Positions 36,468-46,286 of a stretch of 64,000 nucleotides of DNA are shown here, one piece after another. The DNA comes from Cystobacter ferrugineus (GTDB lineage: Bacteria > Myxococcota > Myxococcia > Myxococcales > Myxococcaceae), in NCBI RefSeq assembly GCF_001887355.1, contig NZ_MPIN01000003.1:48017-112016 (forward strand), written 5' to 3'. The position numbers and the translations under genes are program-made. Each line of letters opens with the position of its first letter. Within the stretch, counting starts at the first letter, position 1. The notes below the pieces were generated by a model. The model searched no databases and was not told where the DNA came from. It saw only the letters and a program-made list of their open reading frames with translations.

Positions 36468-39431
36468 CTACTCGCACGCCCGGCGGTAATAGATCTCCAC
36501 CTTCGCGCCCGCCCCGGGCGCCACGGTGAACACGACACTGTTGGTGGCTCCGTCGTAGGACCACCCCTCGGCGACGCGCGTGCCGTTCACCGACACGGCG
36601 ATGCTGCCCGGGTCCGGCTGCTCGCTGAGCGGGAAGCGGTCCTGCGGAGAGAACGCCTTGTTGGCCACCGAGCGCATCAGCGGCGAGTAGTCGGCCGAGC
36701 AGATGGAGAGCACCTCGCCCCCCGTGCGGGCCGCCGCCTCGGCGTAGCGCGTGCCACCACCGCCCGACGTCGGGCAGCCCTCGGCCGTGGGCGCGATCGC
36801 GTAGAGCGTCATGCGCTGCGGCTGGTTCTCGCCCTTGCGCGCCTGCAGGAAGCGCACGTAGGTGTCCACGCTGTCCGGCGAGTGGTCATCCTCGTCGCCC
36901 ACGAAGACGACCACCAGCGCCGCCTCGTCGCGCAGGAAGCCCCGGTTGCCATCGTTGGGCTCTGGGGTGCGCACGTCGTCCGCGCTCGTCACCAGCGGAG
37001 GCGACAGCGCCCGCCGCACCGCCTCGAAGCCCTGCTCCAGCGCGGCGCACTGGCCCACGTCCACGTTGCTCCTCAGCACCTCCGCCAGGTTCGGCGTCTG
37101 GCGGTTCAGGATGCGCGGCTGGCTGCCATCCACCGGGAAGAAGCGGCCCGCCTCCGCCCCCTGGACACCGCCCCGGCAGGTGCCGGTGCCACCCGGATCG
37201 ATGCCCGTGGTGGTGACCGCGATGTTCAGGTCCACGCCCTTGGCCAGTGCCGCCTCGACGAAGGCGGGCATGGAGGCCACCAGGCGCGGCTGCTCCTCCA
37301 CCATGGACGCGGTGTTGTCCACCACGAAGAGCACATCCACCTTGGCGCCGTCCTGCTGGATGAACTGGTCCGTCTTGTCCAGGCGCTTGGAGGACTCGCC
37401 CACCAGCGGCACCAGCATGGGCGCGGGCAGATCCGCGGACGCCACGAACAAGGGCGACAGGTTCAGCCCGAACACCTGGGCGAGGTACTCCACCGACACC
37501 GTGAACGCCTCACCCGGCGCGAGCGTGAAGGGCGTGGGAGGAGGGTTGCGCAGCACGAACTCGCCATCCGTGGTGCCCGAGCCGATGCGCACGTCCGACA
37601 CCGTCAGCGGCGCCTGGCACCCATTGATGTAGTTCACCTCGCGCGGCGCGGGCGAGCAGTCCGGGCGCGAGATGCCGTAGTCCACGTAGCGCGGCGACAC
37701 CACCAGGCACGTGTTCTGCGTGTGGCCCTTCAGAGGGATGAGCACCAGGGGGTTGGCCGGATCCCACTGCTCGATCTGCACCGAGCCCAGGAAGTCCCCG
37801 CCCGTCAGGGGCGCGGCGAAGGCGACCATGAAGCTGAACGAGTCACCCGGGTACACGACGACGCCATCCAGGTCGCCACCGGGCAGGCTGAACACCCCGC
37901 CGCCGTTGTCGCGCATGCGGATGTTCTTCACCGCGCACAGGTCTGCTCCCGGGTTGTCCACCTTCACGCCCAGCACGGCGCCCCGTCCGGGCTGCACCGT
38001 GCCGAAGTCCACGGCCACCGGGGTATAGGAGACGCGGCAGGGCCCGTGCTGCTCGCCCACGCCCCGGAAGTTCAGGGTCGTGGTGTCGCCCGAGTACACA
38101 TCCGTGCGCATCACCAGCCGGCTCGCCGCGGCGCCCTCGCGCGTGGGCTCGAAGAAGACCTTGAGGTTCACCTCCTCGCCGGGCCGCAGCCGGTAGGGCA
38201 GCGAGACGGGCACCAGGTGCAGGCCATTGTCCGCGCCCGTGGAACCGTCCGTCGGCTGGAGCTCGAGGCCATGAATCGTGAGGGGCCCGCCATTGGCGGC
38301 GCCGCAGTTCTTCACGTTGATGATCTGCGCCGTCTTCGAGCCGAGCGGCTGGCGCCCGAAGTCCCGGCTGAGCGGTGACACACACAGCTCCGCCGCGCCG
38401 CCAAAGCCGCGCAGCGGCACGTCCGTGGTCGGATTGCGCCGGCTCTCCACGCGGAACGAGGCCAGGTTCTCGGCCGGGCCCATGTGTCCGGGGCTGTAGC
38501 GGAAGTCCCACGTGCGCGTCTCCCCGGGCCCGAGCACCAGGGGCAGCGTCGGCGGCCCATGGGTGAAGGAGGCTTCCGCGCTCGTCAGCGTGAGCGAGGT
38601 GACCGACACGGGCTCGGTGCTGAGGTTGTGCAGGCGCAGGGGCCGCACGCGCTCCTGATCCACCGGAATGGAGCCGAAGTCGAGCTCGGCCGGCTCGGCC
38701 ACCACCGCGCGATCCAACCCCTCGGCGGACACCTGCACCGCCACGTCCGCGCAGCCCTTGCAGGGGGACACCGCGAGCGCCACCTGCTTGAGGCCCGCCT
38801 TCGTCGGAGCGAAGGTGATGGGCAGCTCGCGCTCCTCGTTCGCCCCGAGCACGAGCGGCTCCGCGACGAACTCGTCCTTCTGCGCCCCCAACAGCTTCGG
38901 CGTCACCTCCACCGGGAGATCCGTCGGATTGGAGACGGTGAGCGCGAGCGTCTTGGTCGCCTCCAGCTCGATGCGGCCGAAGTCCAGCTTGCGCGGCGTC
39001 ACCCGCGCCCAGGCATCCACGCCCACGCCCTGCAGGGGCACGCGCACCACGGGATCCTTCAGCGCGTCCGAGCGCACCACGAGCGTGGCGGGCAACGGCC
39101 CCTCCTGTTGAGGATTGAAGCGCACGCGCAACACACACTCGCTGCCCGGCACCAGCGCATGCGGCCCCTCATGGGTGAACGTCACCTGCCAGGCACCCGC
39201 GGCCCCCTCCACCCAGGCCTCATCCACATTGAGGCGGGCCCGTCCGACGTTGCGCAGGACCACTTCCACCTCGCGCCCGTCGAACATCGCGACCCGCTGC
39301 AAATCCACTCCCCCTGGTGTCGCCGTCAATCGTCCATCGGCGCTGACGGGGCGATCCCTGTCCTCACAGCCCGTCAGAACCACCAGCACCGCGAGGACCC
39401 ACAGCCTCCAGCGCTTGCTCATCGCAGCCAT
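36468..39431 (-). CDS. Giant lipoprotein: anchor-D/ASH-type beta domains plus VWA-like domain
   Basis: A 987-residue lipoprotein from ATG 39431 (lipobox LTGC, Cys22) with GGAAGGG just upstream. Residues ~40-690 are a chain of ~110-residue immunoglobulin-like modules marked by LDFGRIELEATKTLALTVSNPT, LDFGSIPVDQERVRPLRLHN, RDFGRQPLGSKTAQIINVKN and VDFGTVQPGRGAVLGVKVDN: the ASH/choice-of-anchor-D repeat. From ~690 comes a VWA-like region (VDVLFVVDNTASMVEEQ with a MIDAS-type DxxxS-like DNTAS, and LVVVFVGDEDDHS). The C-terminus is a short beta module (GSIAVSVNGTRVAEGWSYD). Likely an adhesive or structural outer-membrane protein. Confidence 0.82.
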   Translation of the reverse strand: MAAMSKRWRLWVLAVLVVLTGCEDRDRPVSADGRLTATPGGVDLQRVAMFDGREVEVVLRNVGRARLNVDEAWVEGAAGAWQVTFTHEGPHALVPGSECVLRVRFNPQQEGPLPATLVVRSDALKDPVVRVPLQGVGVDAWARVTPRKLDFGRIELEATKTLALTVSNPTDLPVEVTPKLLGAQKDEFVAEPLVLGANEERELPITFAPTKAGLKQVALAVSPCKGCADVAVQVSAEGLDRAVVAEPAELDFGSIPVDQERVRPLRLHNLSTEPVSVTSLTLTSAEASFTHGPPTLPLVLGPGETRTWDFRYSPGHMGPAENLASFRVESRRNPTTDVPLRGFGGAAELCVSPLSRDFGRQPLGSKTAQIINVKNCGAANGGPLTIHGLELQPTDGSTGADNGLHLVPVSLPYRLRPGEEVNLKVFFEPTREGAAASRLVMRTDVYSGDTTTLNFRGVGEQHGPCRVSYTPVAVDFGTVQPGRGAVLGVKVDNPGADLCAVKNIRMRDNGGGVFSLPGGDLDGVVVYPGDSFSFMVAFAAPLTGGDFLGSVQIEQWDPANPLVLIPLKGHTQNTCLVVSPRYVDYGISRPDCSPAPREVNYINGCQAPLTVSDVRIGSGTTDGEFVLRNPPPTPFTLAPGEAFTVSVEYLAQVFGLNLSPLFVASADLPAPMLVPLVGESSKRLDKTDQFIQQDGAKVDVLFVVDNTASMVEEQPRLVASMPAFVEAALAKGVDLNIAVTTTGIDPGGTGTCRGGVQGAEAGRFFPVDGSQPRILNRQTPNLAEVLRSNVDVGQCAALEQGFEAVRRALSPPLVTSADDVRTPEPNDGNRGFLRDEAALVVVFVGDEDDHSPDSVDTYVRFLQARKGENQPQRMTLYAIAPTAEGCPTSGGGGTRYAEAAARTGGEVLSICSADYSPLMRSVANKAFSPQDRFPLSEQPDPGSIAVSVNGTRVAEGWSYDGATNSVVFTVAPGAGAKVEIYYRRACE

Positions 39432-39758
39432 GTCCCTTCCCCACCTGCACGCCCATCCACCGAGGAAACCCACACGCGTGAACCTTACGGAGTCACGTTG
39501 CGAAACTAGGCACCTCGCCTGGGGTGGGCAACGTCCTGCCCACGACCCTGTCCACCATCCCCCCCTTCCCTCGCCCTTTCCCACGAGGATGCTGTTCGAT
39601 ACCCATCGTCAGAAGTCTGCTTCTCCCCACCCCCACGCCGGGGGGGAGCGCATCCATGAGACCCCGCGGCGCGCCGCGTCCGGGGAAAAACCCAGGAGAA
39701 CGCCCCGAGATGCGCTAAGCCGAGGGTTGCACGCCTCGAAGGGCCGCGGAGGGATTGC
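39432..39758. other. Divergent intergenic region
   Basis: 327 bp between the divergent lipoprotein and pssA genes. No gene supported. It holds a perfect 7-bp hairpin GTGGGCA-ACGTCC-TGCCCAC (39524-39543) and a CT-rich run (39550-39590). Both promoters must lie here but no clear -35/-10 pair was identified. Confidence 0.5.
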
Positions 39759-40400
39759 ATGCCGACGGAGTCGCAGCACAAACGAGAACCCCGCCACTTC
39801 TCGATGATCCGCACCTTCACCCCGGCGGACTTCGTCACCCTGGGCAACGCCTTCGCGGGCGCGGGCGCCATCCTGGCGCAGATGCAGTACCTGGCCACGC
39901 ACCAGCCCTCCTGGCTGTGGCTGGCCTTCGGCCTGATGCCCCTGGCCTTCCTCTTCGATGCCCTGGACGGACGCATCGCGCGCTGGCGCTTCAAATCCTC
40001 CCCGCTGGGGGCGGACCTGGACTCGCTGGCGGACGTCATCTCCTTTGGCATGGCGCCCGCGGCGCTCGCCTTCGCCATGGGACTGCGCGGGGCGCTGGAC
40101 GTGCTGGTGCTCCTCTACTTCGTGGGCTGCGGCATCAGCCGGCTGGCTCGCTTCAACGCCACCGTGAGCACCCTCGCGGACGCCACGGGCAAGGTGAAGT
40201 ACTTCGAGGGCACCCCCATCCCCACCAGCCTGGCGCTGGTGATGGTGCTCGCCTTCTTCTTCTGGCAGGGCCGCACCGGCGACGCCCTCCCCTTCGGCGT
40301 CTGGAACCTGGCCGGCTACCAGCTCCACCCCCTGGTGCTGCTCTACTTCCTGAGCGGCAGCGCGATGATCAGCAAGACCCTGCGCATCCCCAAGTTCTGA
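39759..40400 (+). CDS. pssA: CDP-diacylglycerol-serine O-phosphatidyltransferase
   Basis: A 213-residue membrane enzyme making phosphatidylserine, precursor of phosphatidylethanolamine. The CDP-alcohol phosphatidyltransferase signature DALDGRIAR-x8-GADLDSLAD is intact (residues ~68-93), with further helices (ALDVLVLLYFVGCGISRLARFNA) typical of the Gram-positive/proteobacterial type II PssA. ATG with GGAGGG five bases upstream. Stands alone; a phosphatidylserine decarboxylase gene is not adjacent. Confidence 0.92.
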   Translation: MPTESQHKREPRHFSMIRTFTPADFVTLGNAFAGAGAILAQMQYLATHQPSWLWLAFGLMPLAFLFDALDGRIARWRFKSSPLGADLDSLADVISFGMAPAALAFAMGLRGALDVLVLLYFVGCGISRLARFNATVSTLADATGKVKYFEGTPIPTSLALVMVLAFFFWQGRTGDALPFGVWNLAGYQLHPLVLLYFLSGSAMISKTLRIPKF

Positions 40401-40571
40401 GCCGCCAGCCCGCAGGGTGCCCCTCCCTTGCCCACCACATGCCTGGAGTGAATTCGGCTTCACGAGCAGCCCCGCCCGGGCGTGCGTACCCGAGCGTACA
40501 GGCGTGAACATCCGCCACGTGGAAGCCACCTGGGCGAAGCCCCCCGCTGAACGCGTTAGCATGAGAGGACG

Positions 40572-42134
40572 ATGAACAAAGCCGCGTCGGGTCGCCGATC
40601 GGAAACAGCCCAGGGTCGCCCCCGCGCGAGCACGCTCACCGCGCAGCAGGCGCTCGAGATGAGTCACCGTCTGCTCCAGGCCCTCAGCTCGGCGCACCTG
40701 GACTTCGCCCGGGGCGAGAAGCTCCAACGCCTGTTCGACAGACTGCTCGGGCTGCTGCTCGAGCTCACCCAGAGCGAGTCCGGCTTCATCGCCGAGGTGC
40801 TCCACGCGCCAGGAGAGCCCGCGTCGCTGCGGCTCCACGCCCTCGTGCACCATCCCTGGACCCAGGTGGCGCACCCGCCCCAGGAAGGGCCGCTCCCCTT
40901 CGACCTGGGCAGGGAGGCCCTCTCGGAGCCTCTCTCCACCCTGCTCGCCTCGGGCGAACCGTTGCTGCTCAACGAACAGCAGTCGGAGCCGAGCGCGGAG
41001 GGCCTGCTGCCCCACCTCTTCCCGGTGAGGACGATGCTGGCGCTGCCGTGCAAGTCGGGCGACGAGCTGGTGGGCGTGGTGGTCATCGCCAACGCCGACG
41101 ACGACTACACCCCCGAGCACCTCGAGCGCTTCCAACCCTTCCTCGACACCTGTTGCAGTCTCCTGCTGGGGTGGCGCGGAGAACAACGCCGGTACCGCGA
41201 CGAGGCGCTGCTGCGGCGTCAGGAGGAGGAGCTGCAGAACAATCGGGATCAGCTCGAGGCCCTGGTCAACCAGCGCACCGAGTCGCTGCTGCACACCACC
41301 GTGGCCCTGGAGGAGCGCCAGGCGCAGCTTCTGCACGCCGAGCGCATGGCCCTGCTCGGCCAGCTCGTGGCCGGCATCGCCCACGAAATCAACAACCCGC
41401 TGGGCTACATCACGAGCAACCTGGCCACGCTCACCCAGTACCTCGCGGTCTTCACCGAACTCATCGCCCGCTACCGGGAGCTCGCCGAGGCCGCGGGCCC
41501 TGGCCTGGCGCCACCGCAGGCGGAGCTGCTCTCGCGCATCCGCGCCTACCAGGAGCAGGAGGACCTGGACTACCTGCTGGGCGACGTGAACGATCTGCTC
41601 CAGGACTCGCGCGAGGGCGCCAACCGCGTGGCGGACATCGTGCGCAGCCTGAAGGCCTTCGTGCGCGAGGACTCCGGACAACAGGAACTGGTGGACGTGA
41701 ACCGGGAGCTGGCCACCACGCTCAAGGTGGTGTGGAACCAGCTCAAGTACCGCAGCGAGGTGCGCTGCGACTACCACCAGCCCATCCCCCCCATCCTCGG
41801 CCGCCCCGCCCAGCTCAACCAGGTGTTCACCCACCTGCTGCTCAACGCCGTCCAGGCCCTGCCCGAGCAGGGCATCATCGAGGTCTCCACCCGGCACGAA
41901 GGGGACGAGGTGCTCGTGCGCATCTCCGACACGGGCCATGGGATGGCCCCCGAGGTGCTCGCCAAGGCCTTCACCCCCTTCTTCACCACCAAGGCCCCCG
42001 GCAAGGGCGCGGGGCTGGGCCTGTCCATCAGCGCGGACATCGTCTCGCGCCACCTGGGCCGCATCGAGGCGCAAAGTCAGCCCGGCCGCGGCAGCACCTT
42101 CACCGTCCGCCTGCCCGTCGCCCGAGACACCTGA
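40572..42134 (+). CDS. Soluble hybrid-free sensor histidine kinase with GAF domain
   Basis: A 520-residue cytoplasmic kinase. GAF-like sensor domain ~25-205 (LLGLLLELTQSESGFIAEVLH ... LPCKSGDELVGVVVIANADDDYT), a coiled coil (~210-255, RRQEEELQNNRDQLEALVNQRTESLL), H-box with phospho-acceptor His271 (GIAHEINNPLGYI), and HATPase with N box (LNQVFTHLLLNAVQAL), G1 (ISDTGHGM), F box and G2 (GKGAGLGLSI). The C-terminus is ordinary and no receiver domain is attached. It is a paralogue of the kinase at 44.0 kb (same EEEL...LEELVxxRxEKLL coiled coil and similar inserted loop after the H box). No membrane segment; the cognate regulator is not adjacent. Confidence 0.9.
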   Translation: MNKAASGRRSETAQGRPRASTLTAQQALEMSHRLLQALSSAHLDFARGEKLQRLFDRLLGLLLELTQSESGFIAEVLHAPGEPASLRLHALVHHPWTQVAHPPQEGPLPFDLGREALSEPLSTLLASGEPLLLNEQQSEPSAEGLLPHLFPVRTMLALPCKSGDELVGVVVIANADDDYTPEHLERFQPFLDTCCSLLLGWRGEQRRYRDEALLRRQEEELQNNRDQLEALVNQRTESLLHTTVALEERQAQLLHAERMALLGQLVAGIAHEINNPLGYITSNLATLTQYLAVFTELIARYRELAEAAGPGLAPPQAELLSRIRAYQEQEDLDYLLGDVNDLLQDSREGANRVADIVRSLKAFVREDSGQQELVDVNRELATTLKVVWNQLKYRSEVRCDYHQPIPPILGRPAQLNQVFTHLLLNAVQALPEQGIIEVSTRHEGDEVLVRISDTGHGMAPEVLAKAFTPFFTTKAPGKGAGLGLSISADIVSRHLGRIEAQSQPGRGSTFTVRLPVARDT

Positions 42135-42363
42135 GCCTCGGCTGCCCGCTCGTCAGGCACTGCCCCACGACCGACCCACCCGAGGCCGGGCGCATCAACT
42201 CTTCCTTCTCCGGCCATTGACGGACATCTGCCTCCTTCAGGCGACGTCTCCCCCTGGCGTCTCACATGGTGCGTGCGAAAAATGAAGCAGGAGCACAACC
42301 CGAAACGAGCGCCAGGCGATAATCTGTCGACGCCCGCACCATTCCCGAGGATCCGAGGCGCGC

Positions 42364-42654
42364 ATGTGGATTGAAACCATCGTCATGCCCCGAGAAGAGC
42401 CCGCTTATGAGCGCCCCGCCTTCCAGCGGGACCGGAGCGCGGCCCACGCGGCGGCGTGTGCCGAGGGCTCCCAGTTCCGGGACTCCGTGCTGCGCTACCT
42501 CCACACCCATCAATTGATGGACGCGGTGAAGTGGGTGAGCGAAGCAGGCAGCATTCCTTTGGTGACGCTGCACTGCACCTCGATGGTGCTCGAGCACCTG
42601 CAGCAGGAGCCGAGCTTCGAGGCGGGACGCTCGCTCGTGTTCCCCGCTTACTAG
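42364..42654 (+). CDS. Small protein of unknown function
   Basis: 96 residues (or 89 from the second Met). ATG with GAGG five bases upstream; codon bias fits the genome. Sequence features: PAYERPAFQRDRSAAHAAACAEG and a helical FRDSVLRYLHTHQLMDAVKWVSEAG. No family recognised, no signal peptide. It sits between a histidine kinase and a Ser/Thr kinase, 72 bp before the latter, which hints at a signalling accessory, without other support. The 229 bp before it contain nothing recognisable. Confidence 0.55.
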   Translation: MWIETIVMPREEPAYERPAFQRDRSAAHAAACAEGSQFRDSVLRYLHTHQLMDAVKWVSEAGSIPLVTLHCTSMVLEHLQQEPSFEAGRSLVFPAY

Positions 42655-42726
42655 AGTCGCCTGGCAGGCAGCCCCTGAGGCAGGCCGCCGGGCATGAAGG
42701 CCGGGCTTCTGCTATTCAGAAGAAAC

Positions 42727-43983
42727 ATGACGGACACGCTCCTGTACGCTCCAGATGGCGCCGTGGATGCCACGCTGATCTCACCGGGCTCGTCGTCTGG
42801 GAACACACTCGGGAGTGCATCGCCCGCCTCCCCCCCCCTCACCACCTCGCTGCGCACCACGGTGCTCCCCCATGTGGAATGGAGGGGAGAGCAACCCCAC
42901 GTGCGGCCCCAGGAGCGCGAGCGCTTCGAGGAGCTCAGCGCGCTGGGCCAGGGCGGCATGGGCGAGGTGATCCTCCTCAAGGATCACGACATCGAGCGCA
43001 CGGTGGCGCTCAAGCGCCTGCCGGAGGCGGCCGAGCTCGGCCACGTGCTGCGCTTCGTGGAGGAGATCCGCACCGTCGGCCAGCTCGATCATCCGAACAT
43101 CGTTCCGGTGCACGACGTCGGCGTCGATGCGAAGGGCCGCTACTACTTCCTGATGAAGCACCTGCAGGGAGAGACGCTCGAGGCCATCATCGAGAAGCTG
43201 CGCGAGGGAGACGCCGCCACGCACGAGCGCTTCACCCATCCCGTCCGGATGCAGATCTTCCTCGGAGTGCTCAACGCCCTGGCCTACGCGCACCGCAAGG
43301 GCTTCATCCACCGTGACCTCAAGCCCGCCAACATCATGGTGGGACCCTTTGGCGAGGTCACCGTGATGGACTGGGGCCTGGCCCGGCGCCTCCAGGCTCG
43401 GCCTCACTCGGGGACGAACCCCGCCTCGTCCGATGACACCCCCCAGGGTCCGGAGGAGACCGCGCGGCGCACGCGGCAGGGCACCATCATGGGTACCCCG
43501 CTCTACATGTCGCCCGAGCAGGCCCGGGGCCAGCACGACGCCGTCGACGTCCGCAGCGACACCTACAGCCTGTGTGTGCTGTTTCACGAGTTCCTCTTCC
43601 TGCGCCACTACCTGCACGACCGGAAGTCGGTGGCCGAGGTGCTCGACGGCGTCCAGAACCACACGCCCTCCGTGTTCGATCACGGCACCCGCTCCCCCCA
43701 CCAGCTCCCTGTCCCCTCGGAGTTCATCTGGTTCATCCGCAAGGGGCTCGCCAAGGACCCGGCCGAGCGCTACCAGTCCGTCGAGGAGATGATCCAGGAG
43801 TTGCGCGGGCTCATGGATGGACGCATCCACGTGCAGTGCGTGCGCACCTTCACCAAGCGAGGGCTGCATGAGGCCCTGCGCAAGGTGGAGAGCCACCCGG
43901 GCTTCTTCCTGGCCATGGCTGGACTGGTCATGACCCTGGTATGCGCGGGCCTGTTCCATCTCGTCGCCCTGTTGTTCGGCTGA
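42727..43983 (+). CDS. Ser/Thr protein kinase with C-terminal membrane anchor
   Basis: 418 residues from ATG 42727 (MTDTLLYAPDG). After a ~65-residue N-terminal tail the kinase domain shows LGQGGMGEVILLKD, VALKRL, HRDLKPANIMV, then DWGLA in place of DFG and GTPLYMSPEQARG before a YSLCVLFHEFLF helix. DWG is a known variant in bacterial kinases of this type and should still bind metal through Asp. A membrane helix ends the protein (GFFLAMAGLVMTLVCAGLFHLVALL), so it is tail-anchored with the kinase inside and no outer sensor domain. It ends 53 bp before a histidine kinase; the two may be one unit. Confidence 0.88.
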   Translation: MTDTLLYAPDGAVDATLISPGSSSGNTLGSASPASPPLTTSLRTTVLPHVEWRGEQPHVRPQERERFEELSALGQGGMGEVILLKDHDIERTVALKRLPEAAELGHVLRFVEEIRTVGQLDHPNIVPVHDVGVDAKGRYYFLMKHLQGETLEAIIEKLREGDAATHERFTHPVRMQIFLGVLNALAYAHRKGFIHRDLKPANIMVGPFGEVTVMDWGLARRLQARPHSGTNPASSDDTPQGPEETARRTRQGTIMGTPLYMSPEQARGQHDAVDVRSDTYSLCVLFHEFLFLRHYLHDRKSVAEVLDGVQNHTPSVFDHGTRSPHQLPVPSEFIWFIRKGLAKDPAERYQSVEEMIQELRGLMDGRIHVQCVRTFTKRGLHEALRKVESHPGFFLAMAGLVMTLVCAGLFHLVALLFG

Positions 43984-44036
43984 TACACACCAGCCGGGTT
44001 CTCTCTCTCCGCTTTCCCTTCTCAAGGTCCCGCGTC

Positions 44037-46286
44037 ATGCCATCCCTCTCCCCAGACCCAGCTTCGGGCTCACGGGACCGGTCCGGTCTGCCGCCGGAGC
44101 CGCCCCTGCCCCCCGAGGAGTTGCTGCGCGCCAGCCACCAGTTGCTGCGCAAGATCGTGGAGATCCAATCCACCCTCATCCGCGGCGGCAATCCCTGCGA
44201 GGCGCTGCGACGGATGCTCGCGGAGGTGATGGCGGCCACGGGCAGCACCTCCGGGAGTCTCGTCGAGGTGCTGCCGGCCTCGGACGGCGCACGGGGGGCG
44301 CGGTGCATCGCCAGTCTTCCCGCGGACGCGCGGGGCGATGACGCCCCCAGCCAGGAGACGCGCGAGTTGCGCGCCCGTGTGGAAGCCTTCTGCGCGTCCC
44401 CCGAGTCCCTCCCGGCCGAGAGCACGGGCGCGCGGTGCGTGCTGCCCCTGGAGGTGGAGGGAGTCCGGGTGGGGGTGGTGGGCCTCGCCGGCCGGCCGGG
44501 TGGCTACGATGCCAGGCTCACCGACGTCCTCCAGCCCTTCCTCGTCGCCTGCGGCGCGCTGCTACTGGGGGAGCGTCACGAGAAGCAGCGCAGCGAGGCC
44601 GAGAAGACGCTGCGCCAGCGGCAACAGGCGAGCGCGGAGAACCTGCGCCTGGTGATGGACAACATGGAGGATGGTGTCTGGGTGCTGGACCTGGACACCC
44701 ACGAGATCTTCACCAACCACCGCTGGCTGGGCATGCTCGGCTATGCCCAGGGTGAGCTGGAGCCGACCCTCCAGACGTGGCTGGGCCTGTGCCATCCCGA
44801 CGACGCGACCCGCTACACCGAGTCGCTCGCGAAGCGTCAGCGGCAGGACATCACCGCCATGGAGTGGGAGCAGCGCCTGCGGCACCGGGATGGCGCGTGG
44901 CGCTGGGTGATGACCCGCGTCACCGTGGTGGCGCGTGACGAGCAGGGCCGTGCCTCGCGGCTGGTGGGCACCAACGTGGACATCACCGTGCGCAAACACG
45001 GGGAAGAGCGCCTGCGAGCCCTGGTGGACCTGCTGCCGGATCTCGTCTTCCGCATCGCCGCGGATGGCACCTACCGAGATCACTACATCACCCATCAGAC
45101 GGATCTCACCATCCCCCGCGATCGCCTCATCGGCTTCAACCTGCGCCAGTTGCCCGTGGCGCCCGTGTACATCGACAAGATCCTGCAGCACCTGGACCGC
45201 GCCATCCGGAAAGGCTCCCCGGAGGTCGTCGAATACCCGATGGAGCGCCCCCTGGGCCGCATGTATTACGAGATGCGGCTGATGCGCAGCGCCCCGGATG
45301 AAGTCGTGGCCATCGTGCGCAACATCACCGAGCGCAAGCAGACCGAGGAGCGCCTGCGCCAGCAGGAGGAGGAACTGAAGCGCCACCGCGACAGCCTGGA
45401 GGAGCTGGTGCGCAACCGCAGCGAGAAGCTGCTGCGCGCCACCCTGGAGCTCGAGGAGCAGCAGGCCCAGCTCATCCAGACGGAGAAGATGGCCTCGCTC
45501 GGGCAGATGGCCGCGGGCGTCGCGCACGAAATCAACAACCCGGTGAGCTACGTGATGAGCAACCTGGGGTCGCTCGACCAGTACGTCTCCGCGCTCCGGC
45601 CCCTGCTGGCCGCCCAGCGCGAGCTGCTCTCCGCCCACGAGGCCGCGCCCTCCGCCCCGGTCGCCCCCGAACTCATCGAGCACATGCGCGAGCTGTGGGA
45701 GCAGGGAGACGTGGACTACCTGCTCGAGGACATGCCCGAGCTCGTCGAGGAGTCGCTGGCGGGCACGCGGCGCATCAAGGAGATCGTCCAGAGCCTGCGC
45801 TCGTTCGCGCGGGAGGACTCGGGCGAGCCGCAACTGGTGGACGTGAACGAGGAGATGGCCTCCACGCTGAAGATCGTGTGGAACGAGCTCAAGTACAAAT
45901 GCGAGGTGAAGCGGGACTTCGGTCCGCTGCCGCCCGTGAGCTGCCATCCCACGCAGATCTCCCAGGTGTTCACCAACCTGCTCGTCAACGCGGCGCAGGC
46001 CATCGAGACGCGGGGGGAGATCCGCATCCGCACGCGGCAGGAGGGGGGCGAGGTGGTGGTGGAGATCGCCGACACGGGCAAGGGCATGAGTCCGGAGACG
46101 CTCTCCAAGCTCTTCACGCCCTTCTTCACCACGAAGCCGCGCGGACAGGGCACGGGCCTGGGGCTGTCGGTCAGCTACGGCATCATCACGCGCCACCAGG
46201 GCCGCATCGACGTGCAGAGCGAGCCCGGCAAGGGCAGCACCTTCATCATCCGGCTGCCCGCCGCGCGGAGTGAGGCCCGCGACTAA
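44037..46286 (+). CDS. Soluble sensor histidine kinase with GAF and two PAS domains
   Basis: 749 residues from ATG 44037. Order: GAF-like (~35-180), first PAS-PAC (~205-325; DGVWVLDLDTHEIFTNHRWLGMLGY, then DGAWRWVMTRVTVVARDEQG), second PAS (~330-440; LVDLLPDLVFRIAADGTYRDHY), coiled coil, H-box His497 (GVAHEINNPVSYVMSN) and HATPase (FTNLLVNAAQAI, IADTGKGMSP, GQGTGLGLSVSYG). Cytoplasmic, without receiver. It is related to the kinase at 40.6 kb and follows the Ser/Thr kinase closely. Its stop codon overlaps the stop of the convergent padR-like gene. Confidence 0.9.
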   Translation: MPSLSPDPASGSRDRSGLPPEPPLPPEELLRASHQLLRKIVEIQSTLIRGGNPCEALRRMLAEVMAATGSTSGSLVEVLPASDGARGARCIASLPADARGDDAPSQETRELRARVEAFCASPESLPAESTGARCVLPLEVEGVRVGVVGLAGRPGGYDARLTDVLQPFLVACGALLLGERHEKQRSEAEKTLRQRQQASAENLRLVMDNMEDGVWVLDLDTHEIFTNHRWLGMLGYAQGELEPTLQTWLGLCHPDDATRYTESLAKRQRQDITAMEWEQRLRHRDGAWRWVMTRVTVVARDEQGRASRLVGTNVDITVRKHGEERLRALVDLLPDLVFRIAADGTYRDHYITHQTDLTIPRDRLIGFNLRQLPVAPVYIDKILQHLDRAIRKGSPEVVEYPMERPLGRMYYEMRLMRSAPDEVVAIVRNITERKQTEERLRQQEEELKRHRDSLEELVRNRSEKLLRATLELEEQQAQLIQTEKMASLGQMAAGVAHEINNPVSYVMSNLGSLDQYVSALRPLLAAQRELLSAHEAAPSAPVAPELIEHMRELWEQGDVDYLLEDMPELVEESLAGTRRIKEIVQSLRSFAREDSGEPQLVDVNEEMASTLKIVWNELKYKCEVKRDFGPLPPVSCHPTQISQVFTNLLVNAAQAIETRGEIRIRTRQEGGEVVVEIADTGKGMSPETLSKLFTPFFTTKPRGQGTGLGLSVSYGIITRHQGRIDVQSEPGKGSTFIIRLPAARSEARD

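Noticed and set aside
39609..42074. 821-codon minus-strand frame covering pssA and the histidine kinase
   Set aside because: Shadow of two plus-strand genes with clear motifs; no domain in the minus-strand translation.
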